Assembly: GCF_900637295.1 (NCBI RefSeq)
Contig: NZ_LR134363.1
Span: 1,054,001 to 1,118,000 of the forward strand
Length of the DNA stretch: 64,000 nt
Source of the DNA: Actinomyces slackii
Lineage (GTDB): Bacteria; Actinomycetota; Actinomycetes; Actinomycetales; Actinomycetaceae
Direction: 5' to 3'
The translations under genes were made by a program, and so were the position numbers. This document shows positions 24,634 to 39,179 of the stretch, piece by piece. Positions within the stretch are counted from its first letter, which is position 1, and every line of letters begins with the position of its first letter. A model generated the notes under the pieces. It was not told where the DNA came from. It did no database searches and saw only the letters and a list, made by a program, of their open reading frames with translations.

Positions 24634-26076
24634 TCAGCGGGCCCGATAGCCCGTGATCCGCCCGCTCTCGTCCAGCACTGCCAGCACCTCCTTGGCGCCG
24701 GCATGGCTCTTCCAGCCGCTTCCCAAGGGGATGGGGTCGGCGATGGTGGCCCTGGCGACGTCGACCAGGATGAGGAACCGCCCGGTGTCCGTGATCCGGT
24801 GGAAGGAGATGATGTCTCCCTGCCCTGAGATCTCGAAGGCCTTCATGGCGTCCGAGCCCACGCACCGCCCGTCCTTCTGCCGGGTGAGAGTGTTGTCCGC
24901 TCCCAGCTCCAGCTGCTGATCGCCCACCGTCAGGGATTGGCAGGCAGCGTCGTCGGCCGAGACCGAGATCGTGGCAGGGGCCCATGAGGTGTCGCCGTTC
25001 TTGAGCCATGCGGTGGCCTGCTCACGGGTGAGCTTCGCCCTCGACCAGGGGTAGGTGGTGAAGGGCTCGGAGAAGAGCGGGAAGGTGTCGGAGACGGTGC
25101 CATCGAGCTCGTAGAGGGTGACCGTGTTCGCGGCTCCGATCCTCCTGCGGTCGATGCTCAGCCATCCGTCTGCCAGCGCGATCGGTGCCGAGGCTCCCGT
25201 GACCGTCAGAGGTGTGGCCTCACCGTCGAGGCTCTGAACGACGGCGTAGCCGGAGGGCTGATCGGCATGAGGATCCTCTGCCACTGCGGCGAGGAGATGG
25301 CCGTCGCTCGTCTGCGATGGATCGATGATCCCCTTCCCGACACTGCCGGTGGAGGGCAATGTGGTTGTCCAGCCCCGCTCGGTTGGCGAGATCCACTGGG
25401 TGCAGCTCGCGCCCTCGCAGGTGTAGGCCCTGGTCTGCGTCGAATCAACGCTGACTATCGCCGTGGCCGGCCAGGGGGCCTGGGTGCGAGAGCCCGTGTG
25501 CAGATCGAACAAGGTGGCGCCGACGACGATCCTGCTCCGCCACACCATGACGGATCCCAGAGCGTCCCCGGTCTCACCCGGGGCCGCGGCAGGATCCGGA
25601 TCGGAGTGTTCGACGCTGTCCTGCCACAGCAGCCGGGGCGCGTCATCGCGGATGTCGAAGACGGAGATGGTGATGGACGTGCCCATGCTGACGGCGCGCA
25701 CAAGGTGATCCTCCTCGAGGAGAATCCTCATGTCCTCGCCGATGTCCTGAGGAGGCCCCAGGGTCCATGCCGTGGAGAAGCCATTGAGCCAGGCGGGCGA
25801 CCAGCGGCCGCCCGGATTGAGGGTATCCCGCGTGAGTAGGTAGGTGACCAGTCCTCCGGCGGCCACCAGTGAGACGATGAGGAGCACAATGAGAGACACT
25901 CGCCGTCGACGAGGCGAGCGGCGGTGAGCGGACGGAGGCTCAGCGCTCGATGCGGATGGCATGCCGGCCGCGCCGCCAGGAGCCGTGCCGTAAAGAGGGA
26001 CCTGAACGGTCGGAGGCACGGGGGGCGGAGTCTCGGTCGAGCCCGAGCGCGGAGGGTACGGATGAGAGACCGGCAT
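24634..26076 (-). CDS. Membrane-anchored protein of unknown function
   Basis: About 480 residues. A Pro-rich cytoplasmic N terminus (PPRSGSTETPPPVPPTVQVP) and a basic patch (HRRSPRRRR) lead to one TM segment (about 58-80, VSLIVLLIVSLVAAGGLVTYLLT) and an extracytoplasmic domain of about 400 residues. That domain has repeated beta-strand-like blocks (SITISVFDIRD, LGSVMVWRSRIVVGATLFDLHTG, GYAVVQSLDG, TVTLYELDG), suggesting a beta-propeller resembling PQQ/WD-type folds. Cysteines in YTCEGASCTQW and DDAACQS could pair. The start is uncertain: ATG 26076 (MPVSHPYPP) or ATG 26088 four codons upstream; neither has a good Shine-Dalgarno sequence. I recognise no named family. Confidence 0.7.
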   Translation of the reverse strand: MPVSHPYPPRSGSTETPPPVPPTVQVPLYGTAPGGAAGMPSASSAEPPSAHRRSPRRRRVSLIVLLIVSLVAAGGLVTYLLTRDTLNPGGRWSPAWLNGFSTAWTLGPPQDIGEDMRILLEEDHLVRAVSMGTSITISVFDIRDDAPRLLWQDSVEHSDPDPAAAPGETGDALGSVMVWRSRIVVGATLFDLHTGSRTQAPWPATAIVSVDSTQTRAYTCEGASCTQWISPTERGWTTTLPSTGSVGKGIIDPSQTSDGHLLAAVAEDPHADQPSGYAVVQSLDGEATPLTVTGASAPIALADGWLSIDRRRIGAANTVTLYELDGTVSDTFPLFSEPFTTYPWSRAKLTREQATAWLKNGDTSWAPATISVSADDAACQSLTVGDQQLELGADNTLTRQKDGRCVGSDAMKAFEISGQGDIISFHRITDTGRFLILVDVARATIADPIPLGSGWKSHAGAKEVLAVLDESGRITGYRAR

Positions 26077-26391
26077 GCCCTTGAGCATGACACGGCGGCG
26101 TGATGATGTCCGCCAGACGCCTGTGCCGAGCGGCATCGGGGTCACCAGTGCCTCGGCGCACAGGCTTCCCGAAACGCCGGGCGCACAGGGGCGGCCGCGG
26201 TGCATGCGTCGCGGCGATGCGCGCATCCACGGGTGTGCGGACCATCACTGCCCTGGTGTTTGACCGCGGCGATGCCGGTGCGTAATGTTCCCTCCTGCCC
26301 AACCGCTCCGGGTGATCCGGAGGTCGGAGTCGGGCAAGGGTGAACTGAATACTCGGACAAGTCGCTGAGGCGGGAATCACTGATTCTCAAG
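26077..26391. other. Intergenic region upstream of the rRNA promoter
   Basis: About 315 bp without a convincing gene. Short open frames here have no start signals and no family resemblance. The region presumably carries promoter elements for the minus-strand membrane protein and upstream sequences of the rRNA promoter. Confidence 0.5.
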
Positions 26392-26420
26392 TTGACGTCA
26401 AAGTTCGATTTCAGTAATGT
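26392..26420 (+). promoter_or_regulatory. rRNA operon promoter
   Basis: TTGACG (26392-26397), a 17-bp spacer and TAATGT (26415-26420) form a near-consensus sigma-70-type promoter about 255 bp before the 16S gene. Transcription would start near 26427. Confidence 0.8.
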
Positions 26421-26479
26421 TCATCCGGTCGCCTTTGGATGCGGGTCGCGTTTGTGTGGTTTGTGTCTGGTGGGTGTGT

Positions 26480-26501
26480 TGTTTGAGATCTCGATAGTGT
26501 G
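26480..26501 (+). promoter_or_regulatory. rrn leader boxA-like antitermination element
   Basis: TGTTTGAGATCTCGATAGTG matches the conserved actinobacterial rrn leader block (TTTGAGAACTCAATAGTGTG type) that includes boxA for Nus-factor antitermination. A related block occurs in the 16S-23S spacer near 28618. Confidence 0.6.
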
Positions 26502-26677
26502 TCATGTTTTTTATGCCATTTTTGGCTGGGGCATTTTCTTGGGCTGTGCGGCTGTTTGTGGTTGTGTGGTTTGGGGGGTGCTCTGGTTGTTTTGTTTTTG
26601 GTTTGGCCTGCCCGTGTGCTGCTGTGTTGGTGGTGTGTGGGTGGGTTGGGCTGGGAGAGTTTTTTCTCTGAAGAGTT

Positions 26678-31981
<5,304 letters not shown>

Positions 31982-32058
31982 CCAAAACCCCAACACGCTC
32001 GGGAAACCCCGAGCACACGGGAACACACCGGGGAACCACAACGAGCACACACACCAAC

Positions 32059-32090
32059 GCACCCACTATACAGTCCACGACCAACCCACA
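32059..32090 (+). repeat. 3' arm of the pre-23S processing stem
   Basis: Complement of 28610-28641; lies 78 nt after the mature 23S end and before 5S. Confidence 0.8.
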
Positions 32091-32187
32091 CACAAAACCA
32101 CCACACAACCGAATACCCGCAACACCGCACCAACCCCCCCCACCCCACACACAAGGGGACACACGAGGAGGGGGAGCCCCACCACCG

Positions 32188-32306
32188 TCTCGGTGGTCAC
32201 AGCAGCAGGGGACACGCCCGGACCCATCCCGAACCCGGAAGCTAAGCCCGCCAGCGCCAATGGTACTGCACCCGCCAGGGTGCGGGAGAGTAGGACACCA
32301 CCGAGC
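32188..32306 (+). rRNA. rrf: 5S ribosomal RNA
   Basis: A roughly 119-nt gene. The ends pair (CTCGGTGGT with ACCACCGAG), and the inner blocks CCCATCCCGAACCCGGAAGC and GGGAGAGTAGGACACC are those of 5S rRNA. Ends are accurate to a few bases. Confidence 0.93.
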
Positions 32307-32318
32307 ACACACCACACC

Positions 32319-32367
32319 GGGCCCCTGGGACCCGCCCCACACCAAACAGGGCGGACCCCAGGGGCCC
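32319..32367 (+). terminator. rRNA operon terminator
   Basis: 19-bp arms (32319-32337 and 32349-32367) with two weak pairs and an 11-nt loop, 12 nt after 5S. Confidence 0.75.
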
Positions 32368-32538
32368 AAACACACCCCACACCACACCCAAACACCCCGA
32401 CACCCACCGCCCATGGCCGAAGCCGCCCACGGGCCACATCGCTCCGACCCCTTTTCCGCTCCCTTTCACGTAGCACATATCACGGTGTCGGCGTACTGTG
32501 AGCGACGTCCCTACCCCGTCGTCTCCCAAGGACGTCCC

Positions 32539-34914
32539 ATGCCTCGTTCACGCCTGGCAGCCACGCTCGCATCGCTGCTCCCAGCCCTTCTTCTCGGCTC
32601 TCTCGCCATGCCGGCGCAAGCCGAGCCCGCGCCGGCGGCTGACAACGCTGTCACCATCGACCTGCTCGGCTTCACCGACCTGCACGGCCACCTATCCCGG
32701 ACCACGGATATCGACCGGAACACCGGGCAGACCCGCGTCGTCGACCCCGGCGCCGTCACCCTGGCCTGCGAGGTCGCCGCTGCTCGCGCCGACAACCCCC
32801 ATACGCTTCTTGTCTCCGCCGGTGACTCCATCGGCGGATCGGCCTATGTCTCCTCCATCCTCCAGGACCGCCCGACCCTGGAGGCCCTCAACGCCATGGG
32901 CGTTGATGCGACGGCCCTGGGCAACCACGAGCTCGACCAGGGCCTGGCCGACCTGGAGGACCGGGTCCTGCCCACCCTGGACGCCCCGGTCCTGGCGGCC
33001 AACCTCACCGGCTCCTCCGCACTGGACGCCGAGGGCAGCCGCGGCGCCATCATCAAGGAGATCAACGGCGTGAGGGTGGCCCTGGTCGGCGTCGTCACCG
33101 ACGAGCTGCCGACCCTGGTGTCCCCCTCAGCGATCTCCACCCTGGAGCTCAGCCCGGCGATCGAGCGGGCCAACACGCGGGCCACCGAGCTCAAGGACGG
33201 CCAGGAGGCCAACGGGGAGGCCGACGTCGTCGTCGTCCTCAGCCACGAGGACGCCGCCACCACCGCGCCGCAATTCAATCGGCACGTCGACGCCGTCTTC
33301 GCCGGCCACACCCATGTGCCCTTCGCCCGGAGCATGACGGGGGCGGAGGGCAACCAGATCGCCGTCGTCCAGGCCGATCACTACGGGTGGGCGCTGGGGC
33401 GCATCTCCCTGAGGCACGATCCCGCCACCGGCTCCACCACGGTGGTCACCGCCGACAACATCGACCTGCGCTCCTCAGCCTGCACCGCGGACGCCTACGG
33501 CGTGGCCGGGATCGTCTCGCGCGCCGAAGCCGACTCCGCCGCGGAGGGCTCCCGCCCCCTGGCGCGCATCGGCTCGGACTTCCTGCGCGGATCCGACGGA
33601 GGGGGCCCCGGCAGTCACCGTGGCACCGAGTCCACCGCCTCCAACCTCATCGCCGAGTCCTTCCGCCACTGGCTGGCCACGGACATCCAGCCCGACGGCG
33701 CCCACTACCTGGGCATCATGAACGCCGGGGGAGTGCGCGCCGACTACACCTACGCCTCAAGCGAGGCGGGCGAGGGCGACGGGGTCCTGACAGCCGGGGA
33801 GGCCTACACGGTCCAGCCCTTCGGCAACGAGATGGCCTACACCACCATGACCGGCGCCGAGCTCAAGGCGCTCCTGGCCCAGCAGTGGCAGCCCGGCGCC
33901 AGCCGCTCGGTGCTGACCCTGGGGCTGTCGAGCAACGCCAGCGTCCTGCTCGACGTCGGGGCGCAGGCCGAGCTCGCCGCCATCCAGGCCGATCTGGCGG
34001 CCACAGGGGCCGGGGCCGATACGCGCGCCGCAGACATCGAGGCGGCCCGATCCCGGGTGGTGCGCCAGATCGTCATCGACGGCCAGGCCCTGGCCGACAC
34101 CGACACCGTGGTGGTGGCCTCCAACTCCTTCCTCCTGGAGGGCGGGGACGGCTACACCGCTCTGAGCGGTCGGCCCTACACCAACACCGGCACCCTGGAT
34201 CGCGATGTCACCTCGGCCTACCTGGCCTCCTTCGGCGATCAGGCCGTGACCGCCTCCTATGACAAGCGGCAGACGGGCCTGTCGGTGAGCGCCGGCGATG
34301 ACGGCGCGCTGACCGTGACTCTTGACGGCCTGGCCTACACCAATGGCGCAGAGCAGGCCGCCGGTGCTCGCAGCCTTCGGGTGATGAGCCGAGGCGCCCA
34401 GATCCTCAGCCAGGACATCGACCTTCAGGTGGACCCCTCGGGCCCCACCACGGGCCGGGCCGAGCTGAGCCTCACCATGCCCGCCGACGCCGAGATCGGC
34501 CCCTGCCGCACCCTGAGCGCCGCCCAATGCCGCTGGGTGAGCGTCGAGTCGCTCGACGCCGCGGGCACGGTCCTCAACTCCTTCCTCATCGAGGCCGAGG
34601 CGGATGCGGCGCCCACCGGCGCGCCCACCGCTGAGCCCTCGACGGCGCCCACCGCTCAGGCCACCTCCGCTCCCGCCCCTACCGCAGGGGCTGGCGTCGG
34701 GACCGCTGCCGGGGCTGCTGCCGGGCAGGCGGCGGGGGAGGCGGTCACGGCGACGCCGTCGGCCCGCACTCAGCCCTCCCCCGGGCCCTCCGGGCGACCG
34801 GGGCTGGCCAGCACCGGGGCCGCCCCGGTGCTCCCTCTCGGCGCAGGGCTGGTACTGCTCCTCGGGGGCGCCCTGCTCCTGCACCGCCGTCTCCGCCAGA
34901 CCGACCGCGCCTGA
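32539..34914 (+). CDS. Cell-wall-anchored bifunctional metallophosphatase/5'-nucleotidase
   Basis: A 791-residue secreted protein with a signal peptide (residues 1-31, ending AMPAQAEP). The calcineurin-like metal-binding domain follows: GFTDLHGH near 44, AGDSIGG near 93, GNHELDQG near 130 and GHTH near 257. The 5'-nucleotidase C-terminal domain spans about 330-570 (GIMNAGGVRADY, GDGYTAL). A Thr/Ala/Pro stalk leads to a C-terminal sorting signal: LASTG, a hydrophobic stretch and HRRLRQTDRA. LAxTG is the motif linked to class E sortases. It probably releases nucleosides from extracellular nucleotides. AAGGAC precedes the ATG. It stands alone downstream of the rRNA terminator. Confidence 0.93.
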   Translation: MPRSRLAATLASLLPALLLGSLAMPAQAEPAPAADNAVTIDLLGFTDLHGHLSRTTDIDRNTGQTRVVDPGAVTLACEVAAARADNPHTLLVSAGDSIGGSAYVSSILQDRPTLEALNAMGVDATALGNHELDQGLADLEDRVLPTLDAPVLAANLTGSSALDAEGSRGAIIKEINGVRVALVGVVTDELPTLVSPSAISTLELSPAIERANTRATELKDGQEANGEADVVVVLSHEDAATTAPQFNRHVDAVFAGHTHVPFARSMTGAEGNQIAVVQADHYGWALGRISLRHDPATGSTTVVTADNIDLRSSACTADAYGVAGIVSRAEADSAAEGSRPLARIGSDFLRGSDGGGPGSHRGTESTASNLIAESFRHWLATDIQPDGAHYLGIMNAGGVRADYTYASSEAGEGDGVLTAGEAYTVQPFGNEMAYTTMTGAELKALLAQQWQPGASRSVLTLGLSSNASVLLDVGAQAELAAIQADLAATGAGADTRAADIEAARSRVVRQIVIDGQALADTDTVVVASNSFLLEGGDGYTALSGRPYTNTGTLDRDVTSAYLASFGDQAVTASYDKRQTGLSVSAGDDGALTVTLDGLAYTNGAEQAAGARSLRVMSRGAQILSQDIDLQVDPSGPTTGRAELSLTMPADAEIGPCRTLSAAQCRWVSVESLDAAGTVLNSFLIEAEADAAPTGAPTAEPSTAPTAQATSAPAPTAGAGVGTAAGAAAGQAAGEAVTATPSARTQPSPGPSGRPGLASTGAAPVLPLGAGLVLLLGGALLLHRRLRQTDRA

Positions 34915-35026
34915 GGCCTCGGGCGGTCCGCCTCCGGGCGCGGCGGTGAGGGCCGGTCGGCGGGATCCCGCTGATCCGCCCTCACCGGCCGTGACCTGCG
35001 AGAACAGGGCATCGTGCGAAAAGGGG

Positions 35027-35055
35027 TAGACAGAATGTGGGAACGGGCTTAGGCT
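35027..35055 (+). promoter_or_regulatory. Promoter of the fructose operon
   Basis: TAGACA (35027-35032), a 17-bp spacer and TAGGCT (35050-35055) predict a start near 35062 and a leader of about 70 nt. Confidence 0.6.
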
Positions 35056-35132
35056 CCTGTTTGAACGGAGAGGAAGCCGCACCGGATTTGCCCGAACGGG
35101 CAGGCGGTGTGACAAGGATGTCAGGGGCGAGC

Positions 35133-35903
35133 ATGGACGCGCACAGCAGGCAGCAGGCGATTCTCGCGCAGCTGCGCGCCTCGGGCCGCGTCCTGGTGGC
35201 CGACCTGGCTGATGGCCTCGCCGTCGCCCCCGAGACCATTCGGCGGGACCTGGCCGCCATGGATCGCCGCGGCGTCCTGCGCAAGATCCACGGCGGCGCC
35301 GTCCCCGCCCCGGTCCTGGCCCTGCCCGAGACCGGCGTGACCCATCGCGAGCAGCTCAACACCGCTGCCAAGCAGGCCATCGCCCAGGCGGCGCTGCCCC
35401 GGCTGGGGCTGTCCGAGGGGACCGTTCTGCTGGTGGACTCGGGCACCACCACCGGGGCCCTGGCCCGCCTCCTGGGCGGGGGGCCGCGCCTGAGCGTCAT
35501 CACCAACTCGGTGCTCATCGCCGCCCACCTGGCCTCCCTGGAGGGGATCACGGTGAGGATCCTGGGCGGCCAGGTGCGCGGACTGACCCAGGCCGCCGTC
35601 GGCTCAGAGGCCCTGGAGGCGCTGGCCGCCCTGCGCGTGGACGTCGCCATCATGGGCACCAACGGGGTCTCCGCCCTGCACGGCCTGTCCACGCCCGACC
35701 CCGACGAGGCCACTGTCAAGCGCGCCATGGTCCGCTGCGCCCGCCGCGTGGTGGCCCTGGCGGACGCCACCAAGATCGGCCAGGAGCACCTGGTCTCCTT
35801 CGCCGCGGCGGACGAGGTCGACCTGCTGGTCACCGACGCCCCGCCGCCCCCCGACCTGACCGCCCACCTTCACGACACCGGAACCGAGGTCCTCATCGCA
35901 TGA
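35133..35903 (+). CDS. DeoR/GlpR-family transcriptional regulator of the fructose operon
   Basis: A roughly 256-residue repressor. The N-terminal HTH (SRQQAILAQLRASGRVLVADLADGLAVAPETIRRDLAAMDRRGVLRKIHGGAV) is followed by the DeoR sugar-phosphate-sensing domain (VDSGTTTGALARLL, then ALRVDVAIMGTNGVSALHGLSTPDPDEATVKRAM). It overlaps fruK by 4 bp, so it is probably the local fructose regulator responding to fructose-1-phosphate or fructose-1,6-bisphosphate. ATG 35133 is preferred because GGGG lies 6 nt upstream; ATG 35118 is possible and adds five residues. Confidence 0.9.
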   Translation: MDAHSRQQAILAQLRASGRVLVADLADGLAVAPETIRRDLAAMDRRGVLRKIHGGAVPAPVLALPETGVTHREQLNTAAKQAIAQAALPRLGLSEGTVLLVDSGTTTGALARLLGGGPRLSVITNSVLIAAHLASLEGITVRILGGQVRGLTQAAVGSEALEALAALRVDVAIMGTNGVSALHGLSTPDPDEATVKRAMVRCARRVVALADATKIGQEHLVSFAAADEVDLLVTDAPPPPDLTAHLHDTGTEVLIA

Positions 35904-36874
35904 TCCTGACCCTGACACCCAACCCATCACTCGATCGCACCGTCACCCTGCCCGGTCCCCTTCAGCGAGGCGGCGTCAACCGCCTGGCCTCGGTGACCGT
36001 GGAGCCCGGCGGAAAGGGCGTCAACGTCGCCCGAGTCCTGGCCTACTCCGGGCAGCCGGCCACCGCCGTCCTGCCCGCCGCGCCCCACGACCCCCTGCTG
36101 GGGGCCATCGAGGAGCTCGGCCTCGATGAGCTGAGCGCCCTGCCCGTGGCCGTGACCGGGGCGGCCCGCATCAACACCGCCGTCACCGAGCCCGACGGCA
36201 CCACCACCAAGCTCAACGAGCCCGGCTCCGGCCTGGCCGCCCAGGAGGTCGAGGCCGTTGAGCAGGCCCTCCTGGGGGCGCTGTCCCAGGGCGGGCAGCG
36301 CGACTGGGCGGTGCTGTCCGGGTCCCTGCCCCCCGGGGCGCCCGTGGATTGGTACGTGCGCCTGGTCGAGCTGCTGCGCCCCGCCGGGGTGAGCATCGCC
36401 GTCGACACCTCCGATGCGCCACTGGCGGCCCTGGCCAACAACCTGCCCGATGCCGCCCCCGATCTCATCAAGCCCAATGGTGAGGAGCTCGCCCAGCTGG
36501 CCGGGGTGGGGGCGGCCGACCTGGAGGAGGGGGCGATCGCCGGGGACCTGGAGCCCGTGGCCGCAGCCGCCCGCGTCCTGGTTGACCTGGGCATCGGGGC
36601 GGTCATGGCCACCCTGGGGCCCGCCGGCGCCGTCTTGGTCACCGCCAACGGGGCCTGGCACGCCACCGCGCCCGAGGTGCCGGTGGTCTCCACCGTCGGC
36701 GCGGGGGACTCCTCCGTGGCCGGCTACGTCCTGGCCGCCGTGCGCGGGGCCGATGAGGCCGAGCGCCTGGCCACCGCCATGGCCTACGGGTCAGCCGCGG
36801 CCTCCCTGCCCGGCACCACCCTTCCCACGCCCGCCGATCTGCCCGCGCAGTCCGCCGTCGTCACCCGGCTCTAG
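35900..36874 (+). CDS. fruK: 1-phosphofructokinase
   Basis: A 324-residue PfkB-family kinase that converts fructose-1-phosphate to fructose-1,6-bisphosphate. The N terminus MILTLTPNPSLDRTV and GGKGVNVARVL are characteristic of the FruK/LacC branch. The PfkB signature 2 (STVGAGDSSVAGYVLA), with the catalytic Asp, is near residue 270, and the substrate segment KLNEPGSGL is near 102. It is translationally coupled (ATGA) to the DeoR regulator and precedes the PTS gene by 88 nt. Confidence 0.95.
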   Translation: MILTLTPNPSLDRTVTLPGPLQRGGVNRLASVTVEPGGKGVNVARVLAYSGQPATAVLPAAPHDPLLGAIEELGLDELSALPVAVTGAARINTAVTEPDGTTTKLNEPGSGLAAQEVEAVEQALLGALSQGGQRDWAVLSGSLPPGAPVDWYVRLVELLRPAGVSIAVDTSDAPLAALANNLPDAAPDLIKPNGEELAQLAGVGAADLEEGAIAGDLEPVAAAARVLVDLGIGAVMATLGPAGAVLVTANGAWHATAPEVPVVSTVGAGDSSVAGYVLAAVRGADEAERLATAMAYGSAAASLPGTTLPTPADLPAQSAVVTRL

Positions 36875-36962
36875 GGCCGGACATCACCCGCCACAGTCCT
36901 CCGATCACCGACTCTGCCCGCCGCGTGCCCGCGCGGCATCCCCCGGACACCAAGGAAGCCTC

Positions 36963-39047
36963 ATGACCGACAGCACACCATTGATCATCCCCGAGCTGGT
37001 CGTCCTCGACGCCCAAGCCGGCCCGGCCAAGGAGGACGTCATCGACTTCCTGGCCGCGACCGTCGCCGGCGCCGGTCGCGCCAGCACCTCCGAGGGCCTG
37101 GCCGAGGACGCCAGGGCCCGCGAGGCCACCGCGCCCACTGGCATCCCCGGCGGCATCGCCATCCCCCACTGCCGCAGCCCCCACGTCCTGGCCCCCAGCC
37201 TGGGATTCGCCCGCCTGGCCGAGCCCGTGGACTTCGGCGCCGCCGACGGCGTGCCCGCCGACCTCGTCTTCATGATCGCCGCCCCCGACGGCGCCGACGA
37301 CGTCCACCTCCAGCTCCTGGCCAAGCTCGCCCGCGGCCTCATGCAGGCCGAGTTCACCGGGGCACTGCGCGAGGCCGACAGCGCCGAGGACGTCGCCAGG
37401 ATCGTCACCGGCCAGGTCCAGCCCGAGCTTCTCGAGGGCGCTGAGGGCGCTGAGGGCGCTGAGGGCGCTGAGGATTCTAAGGGCGCGCAGGCGGCGGACA
37501 AGCCCAAGGACGATGCGGTCTCCGCGCCGGCCGCCAAGGCCTCCGGGGAGGAGGTCGTCATCGTGGGCGTCTCCTCCTGCCCCACCGGCATCGCCCACAC
37601 CTTCATGGCCGCCGAGGCCCTGGAGCAGGCCGGCAAGGACCGCGGCGTGACCGTGGCCATCGAGGGCCAGGGATCGGGCAAGATCGACGCCCTGGACCCC
37701 GCCCTGGTCGAGCGCGCCTCGGCCGTCATCTTCGCCCACGACCTGCCGGTCAAGGGCCGGGAGCGCTTCGCCGGCAAGCCGGTCATCGACGTCGGCGTCA
37801 AGGCCGCCGTCAACGATGCCGGTGCCCTGGTGGACCAGGCCCTGGCGGCCATCGACGACCCCTCCGCCGCCCGGGTGCCGGCGGCCGCCGCGAGCCAGGA
37901 CGCCTCCGAGGAGGCCGAGGGGTCCGTGCACTGGGCGCGTCGCCTCCAGCAGGCCGTCATGACCGGCGTGTCCTACATGATCCCCTTCGTGGCGGCGGGC
38001 GGTCTGCTCATCGCGCTGGGGTTCCTCTTCGGCGGCTACGACATCGCCTTGACCCCTGAGGGCGCCACCGACTCCGTGGCCGCCACCGTGGTCAACGAGT
38101 ACTCCCTGACCAACCTGCCCGGCACGGTGGCGGGCGCCGAGTATGCCACGGGCTTCATGCTCTACCTGGGATCGGTGCTGTTCATGCTGGGCCAGGCCGC
38201 CATGGGCTTCCTCGTCCCGGCGCTCGCCGGCTACATCGCCTTCGGCCTGGCCGGGCGCCCGGGCATCGCCCCCGGCTTCGCCATGGGCGTGGTGGCCGGT
38301 GCCGTGGGCGCCGGCTTCATCGGCGGCCTGGTCGGCGGCATCCTCGCCGGGTACTTCGCCGCCTGGCTGGTAGGCCTCGACGTCCCGCGCTGGTTGCGCG
38401 GCCTCATGCCCGTCGTCGTCATCCCCCTGGGGACAACGCTGGTCGTGGGCAGTCTCATGTACATGGTGCTGGGCCGGCCCCTGGGCACCCTCATGACCAA
38501 CCTGCAGGATGGGCTGACCGCCATGTCCGGCGGCGGCTCGGCCATCTTCCTGGGCATCATCCTGGGGCTCATGATGTGCTTCGACCTGGGCGGGCCGGTC
38601 AACAAGGCCGCCTACCTGTTCGGCACGGCGGGCCTGGCCGCCAACACGCAGGCCTCCTTCGAGATCATGGCCGCCGTCATGGCCGCCGGCATGGTGCCCC
38701 CGATCGCCGTCTCGGTGGCGACCTTCCTGCGGCCCCGCCTGTTCACCAAGGCTGAGGTGGAGAACGGTCGCAGCGCCTGGCTGCTGGGACTGTCCTTCAT
38801 CTCCGAGGGCGCCATCCCCTTCGCCGCCGCCGACCCGCTGCGCATCATCCCCTCAACCATGGCCGGAGGCGCGGTCACTGGTGCGCTGTGCATGGCCATG
38901 CACGTGGGCTCGCGCGCCCCGCACGGGGGACTGTTCGTGGCCTTCGCGATCCAGAACGTCTTCGGATTCATCCTCGCGATCCTGGCCGGCGTCGCCGTGA
39001 CCGCCGCCCTGGTGGTTCTGCTCAAGAGCCACGCCCACAAGGCCTGA
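36963..39047 (+). CDS. fruA: PTS fructose transporter, EIIABC fusion
   Basis: A 694-residue membrane permease that phosphorylates fructose to fructose-1-phosphate during import. EIIA spans about 1-155 with phospho-His69 (IPHC); EIIB about 185-290 with phospho-Cys206 (SSCPTGIAHTFMAAE); and EIIC about 320-694 with several TM segments, GxxxxP loop SEGAIPFAAADPLR and a hydrophobic C terminus. The A-B linker contains a 9-bp tandem repeat. AAGGA precedes the ATG at 36963. EI and HPr are not in the window and must be elsewhere. Confidence 0.95.
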   Translation: MTDSTPLIIPELVVLDAQAGPAKEDVIDFLAATVAGAGRASTSEGLAEDARAREATAPTGIPGGIAIPHCRSPHVLAPSLGFARLAEPVDFGAADGVPADLVFMIAAPDGADDVHLQLLAKLARGLMQAEFTGALREADSAEDVARIVTGQVQPELLEGAEGAEGAEGAEDSKGAQAADKPKDDAVSAPAAKASGEEVVIVGVSSCPTGIAHTFMAAEALEQAGKDRGVTVAIEGQGSGKIDALDPALVERASAVIFAHDLPVKGRERFAGKPVIDVGVKAAVNDAGALVDQALAAIDDPSAARVPAAAASQDASEEAEGSVHWARRLQQAVMTGVSYMIPFVAAGGLLIALGFLFGGYDIALTPEGATDSVAATVVNEYSLTNLPGTVAGAEYATGFMLYLGSVLFMLGQAAMGFLVPALAGYIAFGLAGRPGIAPGFAMGVVAGAVGAGFIGGLVGGILAGYFAAWLVGLDVPRWLRGLMPVVVIPLGTTLVVGSLMYMVLGRPLGTLMTNLQDGLTAMSGGGSAIFLGIILGLMMCFDLGGPVNKAAYLFGTAGLAANTQASFEIMAAVMAAGMVPPIAVSVATFLRPRLFTKAEVENGRSAWLLGLSFISEGAIPFAAADPLRIIPSTMAGGAVTGALCMAMHVGSRAPHGGLFVAFAIQNVFGFILAILAGVAVTAALVVLLKSHAHKA
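37434..37469 (+). repeat. 9-bp tandem repeat (4 copies) in fruA linker
   Basis: GAGGGCGCT is repeated four times, encoding EGA units in the flexible A-B linker. Copy-number change keeps the frame. Confidence 0.9.
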
Positions 39048-39061
39048 CGGGCCGGGCGAGT

Positions 39062-39096
39062 CGATGAGGCGGGTCCCTTGGGGGCCCGCCTCATCG
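39062..39096 (+). terminator. Hairpin terminator of the fructose operon
   Basis: 16-bp arms (39062-39077 and 39081-39096) with one G-U pair, 14 nt after fruA. Confidence 0.8.
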
Positions 39097-39121
39097 CGTG
39101 CGCGGGGCATGGTGGGGTTCC

Positions 39122-39162
39122 CGGGCCGGCCGCCTGGGCGTTGCGCCCGGGCGGCCGGCCCG
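39122..39162. terminator. GC-rich hairpin, second possible terminator
   Basis: 19-bp arms (39122-39140 and 39144-39162) with one mismatch and a TTG loop. It lies between the fructose terminator and the next promoter and would insulate them. Confidence 0.6.
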
Positions 39163-39167
39163 CGGCG

Positions 39168-39173
39168 TAGGCT
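39168..39173 (+). promoter_or_regulatory. -10 box of a leaderless promoter (TAGGCT)
   Basis: TAGGCT ends 6 nt before ATG 39180, with no ribosome binding site. Confidence 0.55.
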
Positions 39174-39179
39174 CGCGCC

